From NCBI RefSeq assembly GCF_003667445.1, contig NZ_RCTF01000005.1, forward strand, positions 186,001 through 250,000: a stretch of DNA of 64,000 bases, written 5' to 3'. This DNA is from Xanthobacter tagetidis (GTDB lineage: Bacteria > Pseudomonadota > Alphaproteobacteria > Rhizobiales > Xanthobacteraceae). Shown one piece after another: positions 42,436-54,544 of this stretch; the first letter of the stretch is position 1; each line of letters begins with the position of its first letter. The translations under genes were made by a program, and so were the position numbers. The notes beneath the pieces were generated by a model. The model was not told the origin of the DNA, ran no database searches, and saw only the letters and a list, made by a program, of their open reading frames with translations.

Positions 42436-44088
42436 ATGTATGTGCATGACGAGTTCGACCGCGCCTTCCTCGCCGAGCGGGTCGAGGACTTCCGCGGCCA
42501 GGTGGCGCGGCGCCTCTCCGGCGCGCTGAACGAGGAGGAGTTCAAGCCGCTCCGCCTCATGAACGGCGTCTATCTCCAGCTTCATGCCTACATGCTGCGG
42601 GTGTGCATCCCGTACGGCACGCTGTCGGCCACCCAATTGCGCGCGCTTGCCGCCGTGGCGCGCAAGTACGACCGCGGCTATGGCCACTTCACCACGCGCC
42701 AGAACATCCAGTTCAACTGGATCAAGCTCGCGGAACTGCCGGACGCCATGGCCGACCTCGCCAAGGTGGGCATCCACGGCATCCAGACCTCGGGCAACTG
42801 CATCCGCAACACCACCACCGACCCCTGGGCCGGCGCCGCCCCGGACGAGATCGAGGACCCGCGCCTCTATGCGGAGATCATCCGCCAGTGGTCGACGCTG
42901 CACCCGGAATTCACCTTCCTGCCGCGCAAGTTCAAGATCGCCATCACGGCGGCGACGCACGACCGCGCCGCCATCAAGGTGCACGACATCGGCCTGCGGC
43001 TGCATCGGCGGGACGGCGAGACCGGCTTCGAGGTGATCGTCGGCGGCGGGCTCGGCCGCTCGCCCTTCATCGGCAAGACCATCCGCGACTTCCTGCCGAA
43101 GCAGCACCTGCTCTCCTATCTCGAAGCGGTGCTGCGGACCTACAATCTCGAAGGCCGGCGCGACAACATCTACAAGGCCCGCATCAAGATCCAGGTGCAC
43201 GAGATCGGGCTTGAGGAATTCACCCGCCGCGTCGAGGCGGAGTGGGAGGCGATCCGCGAGGGGACCCTGCGGCTCGACGAAGAGGCCATCGACCAGGTGC
43301 GCGCGCATTTCGCGACCCCGGCGTTCGACGCGCTGGAGGACGGCCCCGCCGCGCTCGCCGCGGCGCTCCAGGACCCTGGCTTCGCCCTCTGGCACGCCAA
43401 TGTGGTGGCGCCCCACAAGGCGCCCGGGCATGCCATCGTCACCTTGTCGCTGAAGCCGATCGGCGGGCCGCCGGGCGATGCCACGGCGGACCAGATGGAC
43501 GCCATCGCGGAGCTTGCCGAGCTTTACGCCTATGGCGAGGTGCGGGTCGCCCACGAGCAGAACCTCACCTTCCCCCACGTGCGCCAGAAGGACCTGCCGG
43601 AGCTGTGGCGGCGGCTCGACGCCATCGGCGTCGCGACCCCCAATGTGGGCCTCGTGAGCGACATCATCTCCTGCCCCGGGCTCGATTATTGCTCGCTCGC
43701 CAACACCCGCTCCATCCCCATCGCGCAGGCCATCTCAGAGCGTTTCGCGGATGGCGCGCGGGCCGCCGAGATCGGCCGGCTGCACCTCAACATCTCGGGC
43801 TGCATCAATGCCTGCGGCCACCACCATATCGGCCATATCGGCATCCTGGGGGTGGACAAGAAGGACGAGGAATTCTTCCAGATCGTCCTCGGCGGCAAGG
43901 GCAACTTCAAGGCCCGCCTCGGCGAGCTGATCGGCCCGGCCATCCCGGAGAGCGAGATCGTCGACGCGGTGGAGCGCATCGTCGACACCTATCTCGAACT
44001 GCGCACGTCCCCGTCCGAGACCTTCATCGCCGCCGTCGAGCGCCTCGGCCTCGACCCGTTCAAGGAGCGCGCCTATGCCTCTCGTTAA
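42436..44088 (+). CDS. cysI: Sulfite reductase hemoprotein (ferredoxin/NADPH-type, CysI)
   Basis: A 550-residue nitrite/sulfite reductase. The [4Fe-4S]-sirohaem cysteines are Cys413 and Cys419 (CPGLDYC) and Cys456 and Cys460 (SGCINACGHHH). Ferredoxin-like repeats are seen at FTTRQNIQFNWIKL and VRVAHEQNLTFPHV. Operon context with cysH-type and sbp genes argues for sulfite rather than nitrite. It reduces sulfite to sulfide for cysteine synthesis. The next gene overlaps its end by 14 bases. Confidence 0.94.
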   Translation: MYVHDEFDRAFLAERVEDFRGQVARRLSGALNEEEFKPLRLMNGVYLQLHAYMLRVCIPYGTLSATQLRALAAVARKYDRGYGHFTTRQNIQFNWIKLAELPDAMADLAKVGIHGIQTSGNCIRNTTTDPWAGAAPDEIEDPRLYAEIIRQWSTLHPEFTFLPRKFKIAITAATHDRAAIKVHDIGLRLHRRDGETGFEVIVGGGLGRSPFIGKTIRDFLPKQHLLSYLEAVLRTYNLEGRRDNIYKARIKIQVHEIGLEEFTRRVEAEWEAIREGTLRLDEEAIDQVRAHFATPAFDALEDGPAALAAALQDPGFALWHANVVAPHKAPGHAIVTLSLKPIGGPPGDATADQMDAIAELAELYAYGEVRVAHEQNLTFPHVRQKDLPELWRRLDAIGVATPNVGLVSDIISCPGLDYCSLANTRSIPIAQAISERFADGARAAEIGRLHLNISGCINACGHHHIGHIGILGVDKKDEEFFQIVLGGKGNFKARLGELIGPAIPESEIVDAVERIVDTYLELRTSPSETFIAAVERLGLDPFKERAYASR

Positions 44089-44590
44089 GTCCGGCGCCGT
44101 CACGGCCGATCCCTTCGTCACCGTCGCCGACGACGCACCGCTGCCGGACGGCGCGGTGATCGTCTCCGCCGCGCGGCTCCTCTCCGGCGACCCGGCGCTC
44201 GCCGCCCATCGCGGCCCGCTGGGCGTCGCCTGGCCGAACAGCTCCGACGTCAGCCTCATCGTGCCGCATCTGCCGCGCCTCGCTTTGGTGGCGCTCGCCT
44301 TCCCCAAGTTCCGCGACGGCCGCGCCTTCAGCCAGGCGCGCCTGCTGCGCGAGCGCTATGGCTTCCGGGGCGAGGTGCGCGCCACCGGCAACGTGCTCCA
44401 GGACCAGGTGCTGTTCATGGCGCGCTCGGGCTTCGACGCCTTCGCGCTGGAGAAGGGCGCGGACGCCGCCGCGTTCAAGGCGGCGCTGGCGCGCTATTCG
44501 GTGTTCTATCAGCCCACCGCCGATGGACGCCCGACGGTGCGCGACCTGAGGTCGGCGGCGCCGGCCCGCACGCTGGAGGCGGCCGAGTGA
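44075..44590 (+). CDS. DUF934 family protein of the sulfite reduction operon
   Basis: A 171-residue protein with DUF934 features: VGVAWPNSSDVSLI-like core, LPRLALVALAFPKFRDGRAF and RLLRERYGFRGEVRATGNVL, then DQVLFMARSGFDAFAL. It is found between cysI and cysH in many proteobacteria. It overlaps both neighbours. Its function is not known; an accessory role to CysI is likely. Confidence 0.9.
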   Translation: MPLVKSGAVTADPFVTVADDAPLPDGAVIVSAARLLSGDPALAAHRGPLGVAWPNSSDVSLIVPHLPRLALVALAFPKFRDGRAFSQARLLRERYGFRGEVRATGNVLQDQVLFMARSGFDAFALEKGADAAAFKAALARYSVFYQPTADGRPTVRDLRSAAPARTLEAAE

Positions 44591-45297
44591 ACGCATTCGA
44601 TCCGGCCGGCCCGCGCCTCGACGCCGCCGCGCTCGACGCGCGGCTGCGGGCAGCGGCGCCGACCGAGATCATCGCCGCGGCGCTGGACGCATTCCCCGGA
44701 CGCGTCGCGGCGGTGTCGTCCTTCGGCACGGAATCCGCGGTGCTGCTGCACCTGATTGCGCAGGTGGACCGGGCGACGCCGGTGCTGTTCCTCGACACCG
44801 GCCACCTGTTCCCGGAGACCCTCGCCTACCGCGACGCGCTGGCAGACCGGCTCGGCCTCACCGGCATCGTCACGTTCCAGCCGGAGGCGCGGGAGCTTGC
44901 CGCGCGCGATCCCGAGAGCGCGCTGTGGGCCGACGATCCCGACGCCTGCTGCGCCTTGCGCAAGGTGGAGCCGCTGGCCCGCGCGCTCGCGCCCTACGGC
45001 GCCTGGATCAACGGCCGCAAGCGCTACCAGGCGGCGACGCGCACCGACATCCCGGTGGTGGAGGCGGACGGCGCGCGGGTGAAGTTCAACCCGCTCGCCG
45101 CCATGGCGCGGCCCGACCTCGAAGGCTACATGGCGGCCCACGATCTGCCGAAGCACCCGCTGGAGGCCTTCGGCTTCGCCTCGGTCGGCTGCATGCCCTG
45201 CACCACCCGCGTCATGCCCGGCGAGGACCCGCGCGCCGGGCGCTGGCGCGGACGCGCCAAAACCGAGTGCGGCATCCATATCGCCGAGGGAATCTGA
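44587..45297 (+). CDS. cysH: Assimilatory adenylyl-sulfate (APS) reductase type CysH
   Basis: A 236-residue protein with the PAPS/APS reductase core ([31 protein letters not shown]). Catalytic Cys228 lies in ECGIHIAEG. The extra cysteine pairs Cys121-Cys122 and Cys202/Cys205 (CMPC) are the [4Fe-4S] ligands found in APS reductases and absent from PAPS-specific enterobacterial CysH. It should convert APS to sulfite, making a separate APS kinase unnecessary for assimilation. Confidence 0.93.
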   Translation: MNAFDPAGPRLDAAALDARLRAAAPTEIIAAALDAFPGRVAAVSSFGTESAVLLHLIAQVDRATPVLFLDTGHLFPETLAYRDALADRLGLTGIVTFQPEARELAARDPESALWADDPDACCALRKVEPLARALAPYGAWINGRKRYQAATRTDIPVVEADGARVKFNPLAAMARPDLEGYMAAHDLPKHPLEAFGFASVGCMPCTTRVMPGEDPRAGRWRGRAKTECGIHIAEGI

Positions 45298-45317
45298 AGC
45301 ACGGCAACGGTTTCCAG

Positions 45318-45351
45318 ACCGGCGGATGGCCGTTCCGTCCGCCGGTTTTTT
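45318..45351 (+). terminator. Intrinsic terminator after cysH
   Basis: A 9-bp stem ACCGGCGGA/TCCGCCGGT with an 11-base loop, followed by a run of six T (45346-45351, the first pairing into the stem). It starts 21 bases after the cysH stop and separates the reduction genes from sbp. Confidence 0.85.
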
Positions 45352-45481
45352 GTGTCCGGGCATTATCATACTTAAATCTATCGATATTGTAGAAAAATGC
45401 GTTGACCCTCCGGAAAACGGGTGCCATCGTTTGCGCGATCGGATGACTTTGGGGGCTGTTGCAGGCTCCGCAGGAGGTTCC

Positions 45482-46495
45482 ATGACCCACCGTTCCGCCC
45501 CCTTCAGCGCCCTGTTCGCGGGCGTCGCGCTCACGCTGGCCGCCGGCACCGCTTTGGCCGCCGACACGACGCTGCTCAACGTCTCCTACGACCCCACGCG
45601 CGAGCTTTATGTGGACGTGAACAAGGCATTCGCCGCCGAATGGGCGAAGTCCCACCCCGGCGACACGCTGAAGGTCAACCAGTCGCACGGCGGCTCGGGC
45701 AAGCAGGCGCGCTCGGTGATCGACGGCCTGGAGGCGGACGTGGTGACGCTGGCGCTCGCCTACGACATCGACGCCATCGCCGAAAAGGGCCTCATCGCCA
45801 AGGACTGGCAGAAGCGCCTGCCGGAGAATTCCGCGCCCTACACCTCGACCATCGTGTTCCTGGTGCGCAAGGGCAACCCGAAGAACATCAAGGACTGGGA
45901 CGACCTGGTGAAGCCGGGCGTCAAGATCGTCACGCCCAACCCGAAGACCTCCGGCGGCGCCCGCTGGAACTACCTCGCCGCCTGGGGCTACGCGCTCAAG
46001 AAGAACGGCGGCGACGAGGCCAAGGCGAAGGACTTCGTCAAGGCGCTGTTCAAGAACGCGCCCGTGCTCGACACCGGCGCCCGCGGCTCCACCATCACCT
46101 TCGTCGAGCGCGGCATCGGCGACGTGCTGCTGGCGTGGGAGAACGAGGCCTATCTCTCGGTGAACGAGCTCGGCCCGGACAAGTTCGACATCATCACCCC
46201 TTCGCTCTCGATCCTCGCCGAGCCGCCCGTGACGGTCGTCGACAAGGTGGTGGAGAAGAAGGGCACGCGCGCCATCTCCGAAGCGTACCTGAAGTTCCTC
46301 TACACCCCCGCCGGCCAGGAGATCGCCGCCAAGAACTATTACCGTCCGCGCGACGAGCAGGTGGCCGCCCGGCACAAGGACACGTTCGCCAAGGTCGATC
46401 TGTTCACCATCGACCAGGTGTTCGGCGGCTGGCAGAAGGCGCAGAAGACGCACTTCGGCGACGGCGGCGTGTTCGATCAGATCTATGCCAACTGA
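45482..46495 (+). CDS. sbp: Sulfate ABC transporter substrate-binding protein
   Basis: The ATG at 45482 follows AGGAGG; 337 residues. A Sec signal ([17 protein letters not shown]) precedes a sulfate-binding fold: [59 protein letters not shown]. Motif SHGGSGKQ contacts sulfate in Sbp/CysP. The leader region 45361-45440 is A+T-rich and contains TATCGATA (45379-45386). Confidence 0.94.
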   Translation: MTHRSAPFSALFAGVALTLAAGTALAADTTLLNVSYDPTRELYVDVNKAFAAEWAKSHPGDTLKVNQSHGGSGKQARSVIDGLEADVVTLALAYDIDAIAEKGLIAKDWQKRLPENSAPYTSTIVFLVRKGNPKNIKDWDDLVKPGVKIVTPNPKTSGGARWNYLAAWGYALKKNGGDEAKAKDFVKALFKNAPVLDTGARGSTITFVERGIGDVLLAWENEAYLSVNELGPDKFDIITPSLSILAEPPVTVVDKVVEKKGTRAISEAYLKFLYTPAGQEIAAKNYYRPRDEQVAARHKDTFAKVDLFTIDQVFGGWQKAQKTHFGDGGVFDQIYAN

Positions 46496-46640
46496 CGGCC
46501 GGTGCGATCATGGCATGGCATGAGGCGGCTCCCCTCCCCGCAAGGGGGGAGGGGTTCTGCGCTCCGGGGCGGCTCGCGATGCGATCGCGCTCGCTTTCTG
46601 CGCACGCGCCCATAGCGCGGGCCAGCCACCTCTCACGCCG

Positions 46641-47513
46641 ATGCAAGACCCGCTCATGACCCCCATCGCCGCCCCCCGCCGCCGCTTCCTTCGCCCGCAG
46701 AGCGTACTGCCGGGGTTCGGCATCACCATGGGGCTGACGCTGACCTGGCTCGGCCTCATCGTGCTGCTGCCGCTCTCGGCGCTGTTCATCAAGACCAGCG
46801 AAATCTCGCTGGAGCGCTTCATCGCCATCGTCACCAGCACGCGCACGCTGCACGCGCTGCAGATCTCGTTCGGCCTGTCGCTGGCGGCGGCGGCGGTGAA
46901 CCTCGTGTTCGGCGCCATCGTCGTGTGGGTGCTGGTGCGCTACGACTTCCCGTTCAAGAAGGTGGTGGACGCGCTCATCGACATCCCCTTCGCGCTGCCC
47001 ACGGCGGTCGCCGGCATCGCGCTCACCGCGCTCTATGCGCCGAACGGCTGGATCGGCGCTTTGCTGGCGCCGCTCGGCATCGAGGTGGCGTTCACGCCCG
47101 CGGGCATCCTCATCGCCCTCATCTTCATCGGCCTGCCGTTCGTGGTGCGCACCGTGGAGCCGGTGCTGGCCGACCTGGACCGCGAGCTGGAGGAGGCCGC
47201 CGCCAGCCTCGGCGCCTCGCGCCCGCAGGCGCTGTGGCGCGTGGTGCTGCCCTCGGTCTGGCCGGCGCTGCTCACCGGCTTCGCGCTCGCCTTCGCCCGC
47301 GCGGTCGGCGAATACGGCTCGGTCATCTTCATCGCCGGCAACCTGCCGGGCGTGTCGGAGATCGCGCCGCTGCTGATCGTCATCCGCCTGGAGGAATTCC
47401 GCTACGCCGACGCCACCGCCATCGCCTGCGTGATGCTGGTGGCCTCGTTCGTGCTGCTGTTCGTCATCAACCGCCTGCAGCGCTGGGCCGAGACGCGGGG
47501 CGCCAAGGCATGA
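46641..47513 (+). CDS. cysT: Sulfate ABC transporter permease CysT
   Basis: A 290-residue membrane protein (start could be the ATG at 46641 or at 46656). CysT features: [40 protein letters not shown] and EAA loop [20 protein letters not shown], with [17 protein letters not shown]. It forms the sulfate channel with CysW. The 145-bp gap from sbp holds no gene. Confidence 0.94.
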   Translation: MQDPLMTPIAAPRRRFLRPQSVLPGFGITMGLTLTWLGLIVLLPLSALFIKTSEISLERFIAIVTSTRTLHALQISFGLSLAAAAVNLVFGAIVVWVLVRYDFPFKKVVDALIDIPFALPTAVAGIALTALYAPNGWIGALLAPLGIEVAFTPAGILIALIFIGLPFVVRTVEPVLADLDRELEEAAASLGASRPQALWRVVLPSVWPALLTGFALAFARAVGEYGSVIFIAGNLPGVSEIAPLLIVIRLEEFRYADATAIACVMLVASFVLLFVINRLQRWAETRGAKA

Positions 47514-48424
47514 GCGACGCCCTCCACCCCGGCCACGTCCTCGCCAGCGAGGGCCTGCCCACCGGCATCGCGCGCGCCGATGCCGAGCGCCGCGCCGCCG
47601 GCAAGTCGGTCCACACCGAGCCCGCCGCCGTGCGCATCGCGCTGGTCCTGGTGGCGCTCGCCTTCCTCGGCCTGTTCATCGGCCTGCCGCTGGTGGTGGT
47701 GTTCGTCGAGGCGCTCAAGCGCGGCGCCGCGGCCTATGTCTCGGCGCTCGCGAACCCGGATGCGCTCGCCTCCATCCGCCTCACGCTGCTGGTGGCCGCC
47801 ATCTCGGTGGTGGCGAACCTCGTGTTCGGGCTGGTGGCCGCCTGGGCGATCGCCAAGTTCGAATTTCCCGGCAAGAGCACGCTCATCACCCTGATCGACC
47901 TGCCGTTCTCGGTGTCGCCGGTGGTGGCGGGCCTCGCCTTCGTGCTGCTGTTCGGCGCGCAGGGCCTGTTCGCCGGATATCTCGCGGCGTGGGACGTGAA
48001 GATCATCTTCGCCGTGCCCGGCATCGTGCTCGCCACCATCTTCGTCACCTTCCCGTTCGTCGCCCGCGAGCTGATCCCGCTGATGCAGGAGCAGGGCACG
48101 GCGGAGGAGGAGGCGGCGGTCTCGCTCGGCGCCTCGGGGCTCTCCACCTTCTTCCGGGTGACGCTGCCGAACGTGAAGTGGGCGCTGCTCTACGGGGTGC
48201 TGCTCTGCAACGCCCGCGCCATGGGCGAGTTCGGCGCCGTGTCGGTGGTGTCGGGCCATGTGCGCGGGCTCACCAACACCATGCCGCTGCACATCGAGAT
48301 CCTCTATAACGAGTACCAGTTCGCCGCCTCGTTCGCGGTGGCCTCGCTGCTCGCTCTCCTGGCCCTCGTGACTTTGGTCGCGAAGACCATCCTGGAACAC
48401 CGTCTCGCCGAGGAAGACACATGA
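47510..48424 (+). CDS. cysW: Sulfate ABC transporter permease CysW
   Basis: The ATG at 47510 overlaps the cysT stop (ATGA); 304 residues. Typical CysW segments are [40 protein letters not shown] and [20 protein letters not shown], with [18 protein letters not shown] hydrophilic N-terminal tail of about 40 residues precedes the first span. Confidence 0.94.
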   Translation: MSDALHPGHVLASEGLPTGIARADAERRAAGKSVHTEPAAVRIALVLVALAFLGLFIGLPLVVVFVEALKRGAAAYVSALANPDALASIRLTLLVAAISVVANLVFGLVAAWAIAKFEFPGKSTLITLIDLPFSVSPVVAGLAFVLLFGAQGLFAGYLAAWDVKIIFAVPGIVLATIFVTFPFVARELIPLMQEQGTAEEEAAVSLGASGLSTFFRVTLPNVKWALLYGVLLCNARAMGEFGAVSVVSGHVRGLTNTMPLHIEILYNEYQFAASFAVASLLALLALVTLVAKTILEHRLAEEDT

Positions 48425-49470
48425 CCATCGAGGTCGCGGGCGTCACCAAGCGCTTCAAGAAGTTCACCGCGCTCGACAATGTGAGCCTCAATATCCGCTC
48501 GGGCGAACTGGTGGCGCTGCTCGGCCCCTCGGGCTCGGGCAAGACGACGCTTCTGCGCATCATCGCCGGGCTCGAATGGCCGGATGCCGGCGAAGTGCGG
48601 TTCGACGGCGAGGACGCGCTCGCGCGCTCGGTGCGCGAGCGCAATGTGGGCTTCGTGTTCCAGCACTATGCCCTGTTCCGGCACATGAACGTGTTCGAGA
48701 ACGTCGCCTTCGGCCTGAGGGTGCGCAAGGGGGCCGACCGGCTGCCCGAGGCGGCGATCCGCGAGAAGGTGAACACGCTGCTCTCGCTGGTGCAGATCGA
48801 CTGGCTGGCCGAGCGCTACCCCTCCCAGCTCTCCGGCGGCCAGCGCCAGCGCGTGGCGCTCGCCCGCGCGCTCGCCATCTCGCCGCGCGTGCTGCTGCTG
48901 GACGAGCCGTTCGGCGCGCTCGACGCCAAGGTGCGCAAGGAATTGCGCCGCTGGCTGCGCCATTTGCACGAGGAACTGCCCGTCACCTCCGTCCTCGTCA
49001 CCCACGACCAGGAGGAGGCGCTGGAGCTGGCCGACCGCGTGGTGGTGATGGGCCACGGCAAGATCGAGCAGGTGGGATCGCCCGCCGAGGTCTATGACGC
49101 GCCGGCCACCGCCTTCGTGCACGATTTCATCGGCGAGACCGTGGCATTGCCCGGCGAGGTGCGCGCCGGCGTGCTGTTCCATGACGGCAAGCCGCTCGGC
49201 CTCGACGCCGCCGGCGTCCCGGACGGCCCTGCGCGCATCCTGGCGCGGCCGCACCATGTGGACCTCGCGCCGCCCGGCGAGGCGCCGTTCTCCGGCCGCG
49301 TGCTCTCGCTGCGCACCTTCGGCCCCACCCGCCGGGCCGACGTGGAGATCGCCGCCGGCTCCGGCAAGGTGGTGGTGGAAGCGGCCGTGCCGCTCGACCT
49401 CGCGCTGGAGGCCGGCGCCGTGGTGGGCCTGAGGCCGCGCGCCTACAAGGTCTTCGCCGCGAACGGCTGA
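48421..49470 (+). CDS. cysA: Sulfate ABC transporter ATPase CysA
   Basis: A 349-residue ATPase. Walker [12 protein letters not shown], signature [16 protein letters not shown], Walker [17 protein letters not shown] and the TOBE-like C-terminus ([24 protein letters not shown]) match CysA. It overlaps cysW by 4 bases and ends the operon. Confidence 0.94.
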   Translation: MTIEVAGVTKRFKKFTALDNVSLNIRSGELVALLGPSGSGKTTLLRIIAGLEWPDAGEVRFDGEDALARSVRERNVGFVFQHYALFRHMNVFENVAFGLRVRKGADRLPEAAIREKVNTLLSLVQIDWLAERYPSQLSGGQRQRVALARALAISPRVLLLDEPFGALDAKVRKELRRWLRHLHEELPVTSVLVTHDQEEALELADRVVVMGHGKIEQVGSPAEVYDAPATAFVHDFIGETVALPGEVRAGVLFHDGKPLGLDAAGVPDGPARILARPHHVDLAPPGEAPFSGRVLSLRTFGPTRRADVEIAAGSGKVVVEAAVPLDLALEAGAVVGLRPRAYKVFAANG

Positions 49471-49572
49471 CCGGATCGGCGCGCCGGGCGGACCAGATTT
49501 CGCCATAGGGGCATGGTCTGCTTGCGTGTCCGGCCGTTCCGCCGGTCGCATCGAGGTTCGAGGAGAGGTCCC

Positions 49573-49764
49573 GTGCCGCCGCTCGTCATCGCCGCTCTGG
49601 GTGTTCTCGGCGCCGCCGCTCTGGCGAAGGTGATCGCGTCCGAAAGCCGCCGCGTGAACGAGGCGCTGGCGCGCCGCCGCGCGGCCGAGGACGCGCCCGA
49701 GGCGCCGGCGACGCGCCTGGAACGCGACCCCGCGACCGGCGCCTATCGCCCGCGGCCGGACTGA
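49573..49764 (+). CDS. Small membrane-anchored hypothetical protein (63 aa)
   Basis: A GTG at 49573 preceded by GAGGAGAG gives 63 residues; an in-frame start at 49513 has no ribosome site. One hydrophobic N-terminal segment (VPPLVIAALGVLGAAALAKV) is followed by a charged tail ending LERDPATGAYRP. The (L)xxDPxTGxYRP tail recurs in short rhizobial proteins of unknown function, from memory. Confidence 0.6.
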   Translation: MPPLVIAALGVLGAAALAKVIASESRRVNEALARRRAAEDAPEAPATRLERDPATGAYRPRPD

Positions 49765-49816
49765 CGCTCCGGCATCCGCCGTCCCTGCCGAAGCCCTTCT
49801 GCCGCCGCAGAATACC

Positions 49817-49846
49817 GTCATGTCCCGGTCGAGCCGGGCCATCCAC
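49817..49846. repeat. Palindromic repeat copy
   Basis: GTCATGTCCCGGTCGAGCCG followed by GGCCATCCAC is a diverged copy of the family at 34607 and 36691-37124 (shared GTCATG-hairpin-CATCCAC layout). It lies in the otherwise empty gap before macA. Confidence 0.65.
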
Positions 49847-50005
49847 GCTGGCGGCGAGGCGCTGGCGGAAGCGGCGAACCGCATGCGTGCCAGGGACGCG
49901 CGCGAGGTTACCGCGAATTCACTTCGGTCATCGGCGCTGAACGGCTAATTTGAGCGTGGCGGCGAGACTTTGGCCCTCTCGGCTCTCGCTTTTCGCGCGG
50001 TACCC

Positions 50006-51258
50006 ATGTTGCAGACGCCCCCTCCCGATCCGTCACGCGCAGACCCGTCCCGCGCAGATCCATCCCGCGCGCGCGCCGGCCTCGCCTTCGCCCCCCGCAG
50101 GCGGCCTCTCTGGCGCCGCGCCGCCATCGTGGCGCTCATCGGCGCGCTCGGCCTCGGCGGCGCCTATTGGTGGAACCGCGGCCGCGAGGCAGCCACCGCC
50201 CCCGCTCTCCAGACCCAGCGCGTCGTGCGCGGCGACATCGAGCAGCAGGTGACGGCGCTCGCGGTGGTCCAGCCCAAGACCTATGTGGACGTGGGCACCC
50301 AGGTCTCCGGCCTGCTGCGCAAGATTCATGTGGAGATCGGCGACGAGGTGAAGAAGGACCTGCTGCTCGCCGAGATCGACCCCACCGTCTACCAGACCCG
50401 CGTCCTGGGCGACGAGGCCCAGCTCGACAACCTGAAAGCCCAGCTCGCCCAGCAGAATGCGCAGCTCGATCTCGACCGGCTGCGCAACGACCGGGCCCAG
50501 AAGCTGCTCGCCTCCAAGTCCGGCAGCCAGGACGCGGCGGACGCCACCGACGCCACCGTGCGCATCGGCGAGGCCAAGGTCGACGCGCTCAAGGCGCAGA
50601 TCAAGCAGACCCAGGCGACGCTGGAGGGCGACCTCGCCAATCTCGGCTACACCAAGATCTTCGCGCCCATGGACGGCACCGTGGTATCGATCGACGCGCG
50701 CGAGGGCGGCACGCTGAACGCCAACATGACCGCCCCGGTGATCCTGCGCATCTCCGACCTCGACACCATGCAGGTGAAGGCGCAGGTGGCGGAGGCGGAC
50801 ATCCCCAAGGTGAAGGTGGGCATGGAGGTCTACTTCACCACCCTCGGCATGCCGGACCGGCGCTTCACCGCCAAGGTGGTGCAGATACTGCCGACGCCGG
50901 AGACCATCAATGACGTGGTGCTCTATTCCGTGCTGATCGACGTGACCAACACCGAGCGCCTGCTGATGACCTCCATGAGCGCGCAGGTGTTCTTCCGCCT
51001 GGGCAGCGCCAGCGACGTGCTGGTGGTGCCGGTCGCGGCCGCCCGCCCGCTGGCCCGCGGTCGCTCGGGCGAGGACCGCAGCCTCGCCATGGTGCGGGTG
51101 ATGGAGGACGGTGCGGTGGTGGAGAAGCGCGTGCGCCTGGGCCTTGCCAACCGCACCCATGTGGAGGTGCGCGAGGGCCTCAAGGAAGGCGACGAGGTGG
51201 TGACCACCGCCGACGTACCGCGCTCCACCCTCCGGATGCCGCCGCCGGGAATGATGCG

Positions 51259-51262
<4 letters not shown>
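50006..51262 (+). CDS. Efflux periplasmic adaptor subunit (MacA-like)
   Basis: Start taken at the ATG at 50006 (418 residues); a TTG at 49970 would add 12. The N-terminus contains three in-frame copies of DPSRA encoded by a tandem 15-mer, then a membrane anchor (AAIVALIGALGLGGAYWW). The membrane-fusion layout follows: lipoyl half (VVRGDIEQQVTALAVVQPKT, YVDVGTQVSG), a coiled coil (about residues 115-190), second lipoyl half (KIFAPMDGTVVSIDAREGG) and beta-barrel. It links the MacB-type pump to an outer-membrane channel, not encoded here. Confidence 0.9.
50027..50071 (+). repeat. In-frame tandem 15-bp repeat encoding DPSRA three times
   Basis: Three adjacent 15-mers (GATCCGTCACGCGCA, GACCCGTCCCGCGCA, GATCCATCCCGCGCG) lie within the cytoplasmic tail of the adaptor gene. 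Synonymous differences show the array is not brand new. Confidence 0.8.
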
Positions 51263-53247
<1,985 letters not shown>

Positions 53248-53268
53248 CGCGGTTCGAGTGAGCGGGCC

Positions 53269-54204
53269 TCAGTCCTTCGGCGCGGCGAGCGCGACGGTGG
53301 GATGCGCCGGCGCGCCGGCCGCCCCCTCGCGGCGCGCGCGGCGGCTGCGCCGATGCTCCGCCTGGATGGAATAGAGCCCAGCGCCCACCACCAGCACGAT
53401 GCCGATCCAGGCCCAGCCGTCCGGCAGCTCCCCGAACACCACGAAGCCGGAGACGATGGCGCCGAACACCAGGACGTAGCGCAGCGGCGAGACCACGCTC
53501 ACCGGCGCGTTGCGGAAGGCATAGACCAGAAGCAGCGTGCCGAGCGCGAAGGTCAGCGCCGACACCGCGAGCTGGCCGACCACCAGCGCGGAGGGCAGCC
53601 GCCACGGCTCGAACGGCGCGCACAGCGCGCAGGCGAGCCCGAGCACGAGCGTGGTGGACACGCCCACCACCGCGCCGGGAATCTCCATGCCGATATTGCG
53701 GGTGACGATGTCGCGCAGCGAGCCGCTCAGCGCCGCCACCAAAGGCAGCAGCGCCACCAGCTGGAACGTCTCAGGGTCCGGCCGCATGACGATCACCGCG
53801 CCGGCGAAGCCGACCGCGACGGCGCACCATTGCGACACGCTCACCCGCTCGCCGAGCAGCGGCACCGCGAGCGCCACCGTGATCAACGGCGTGGAGAGGT
53901 AGATGGTGGTGGTGGAGGCGATCGGCATCACCGCCAGCGCGCCCACATAGAGGAAGGTGGTCAGCGTATCGAGGCCCGAGCGCGCCAGCACGCGCGGCCG
54001 GAACGCATGCAGCACCAGCCCGAGCTGGCCCGCCTGCGCCACCAGGGCCAGCAGCAGCAGGGCGGCGAACAGCGAGCGCAGCGCCAGCGCCTGGCTCAGC
54101 GGCACATCGTGCAGGGCGACCTTCAGAAGCGTGTCGTTGGTGATGAACATCACCATCGACGCGATCATGGCCACCATGCCGCGCACGTTGGATGCCGCAC
54201 TCAT
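53269..54204 (-). CDS. EamA/DMT family membrane transporter
   Basis: The ATG at 54202-54204 follows GGGAGG; 311 residues with ten hydrophobic segments in two EamA halves (MVFITNDTLLKVALHDVPLS and ALSGSLRDIVTRNIGMEIPG begin the halves). The C-terminal tail is basic and polar. Members export amino acids or metabolites; the substrate is unknown. It is convergent with the MacB-type gene. Confidence 0.88.
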   Translation of the reverse strand: MSAASNVRGMVAMIASMVMFITNDTLLKVALHDVPLSQALALRSLFAALLLLALVAQAGQLGLVLHAFRPRVLARSGLDTLTTFLYVGALAVMPIASTTTIYLSTPLITVALAVPLLGERVSVSQWCAVAVGFAGAVIVMRPDPETFQLVALLPLVAALSGSLRDIVTRNIGMEIPGAVVGVSTTLVLGLACALCAPFEPWRLPSALVVGQLAVSALTFALGTLLLVYAFRNAPVSVVSPLRYVLVFGAIVSGFVVFGELPDGWAWIGIVLVVGAGLYSIQAEHRRSRRARREGAAGAPAHPTVALAAPKD

Positions 54205-54544
54205 GGCCGAGCCTCCCCTGCCGTGAGCGGGACGCGGGATGGCGGGTGCGGGATCGGATGGGTCGCTCGGGAGCGCATGGGGCCGCTGGAACTCGGGAAA
54301 CACCGCCAGGGGCGGGACGCGGGCGCCGGAGCGGCGCGCCATGGCCTCCAACCTAAAGCGGAAACGTGAAAAGATCGGCAAGGGCCGGCACGACGCACCA
54401 GCTTGATTGATCTAGCCGATTTGCCACGGGAAGGGGTCTGCGCGTTCGGTGGGTCTTGGCCGCGAGCCCGGCGCTCATGGCATGGCGCCGACATGGGCGC
54501 GCCGCAATCGGACCCTGCGTCAGGTCGGCCCGGAGGCGGCCGGC
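54205..54544. other. Intergenic region between EamA transporter and moaA
   Basis: This 340-bp gap includes the promoter side of the transporter. It has a modestly A+T-richer stretch (54382-54430). I see no gene, hairpin with T-run or repeat in it. Confidence 0.5.
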
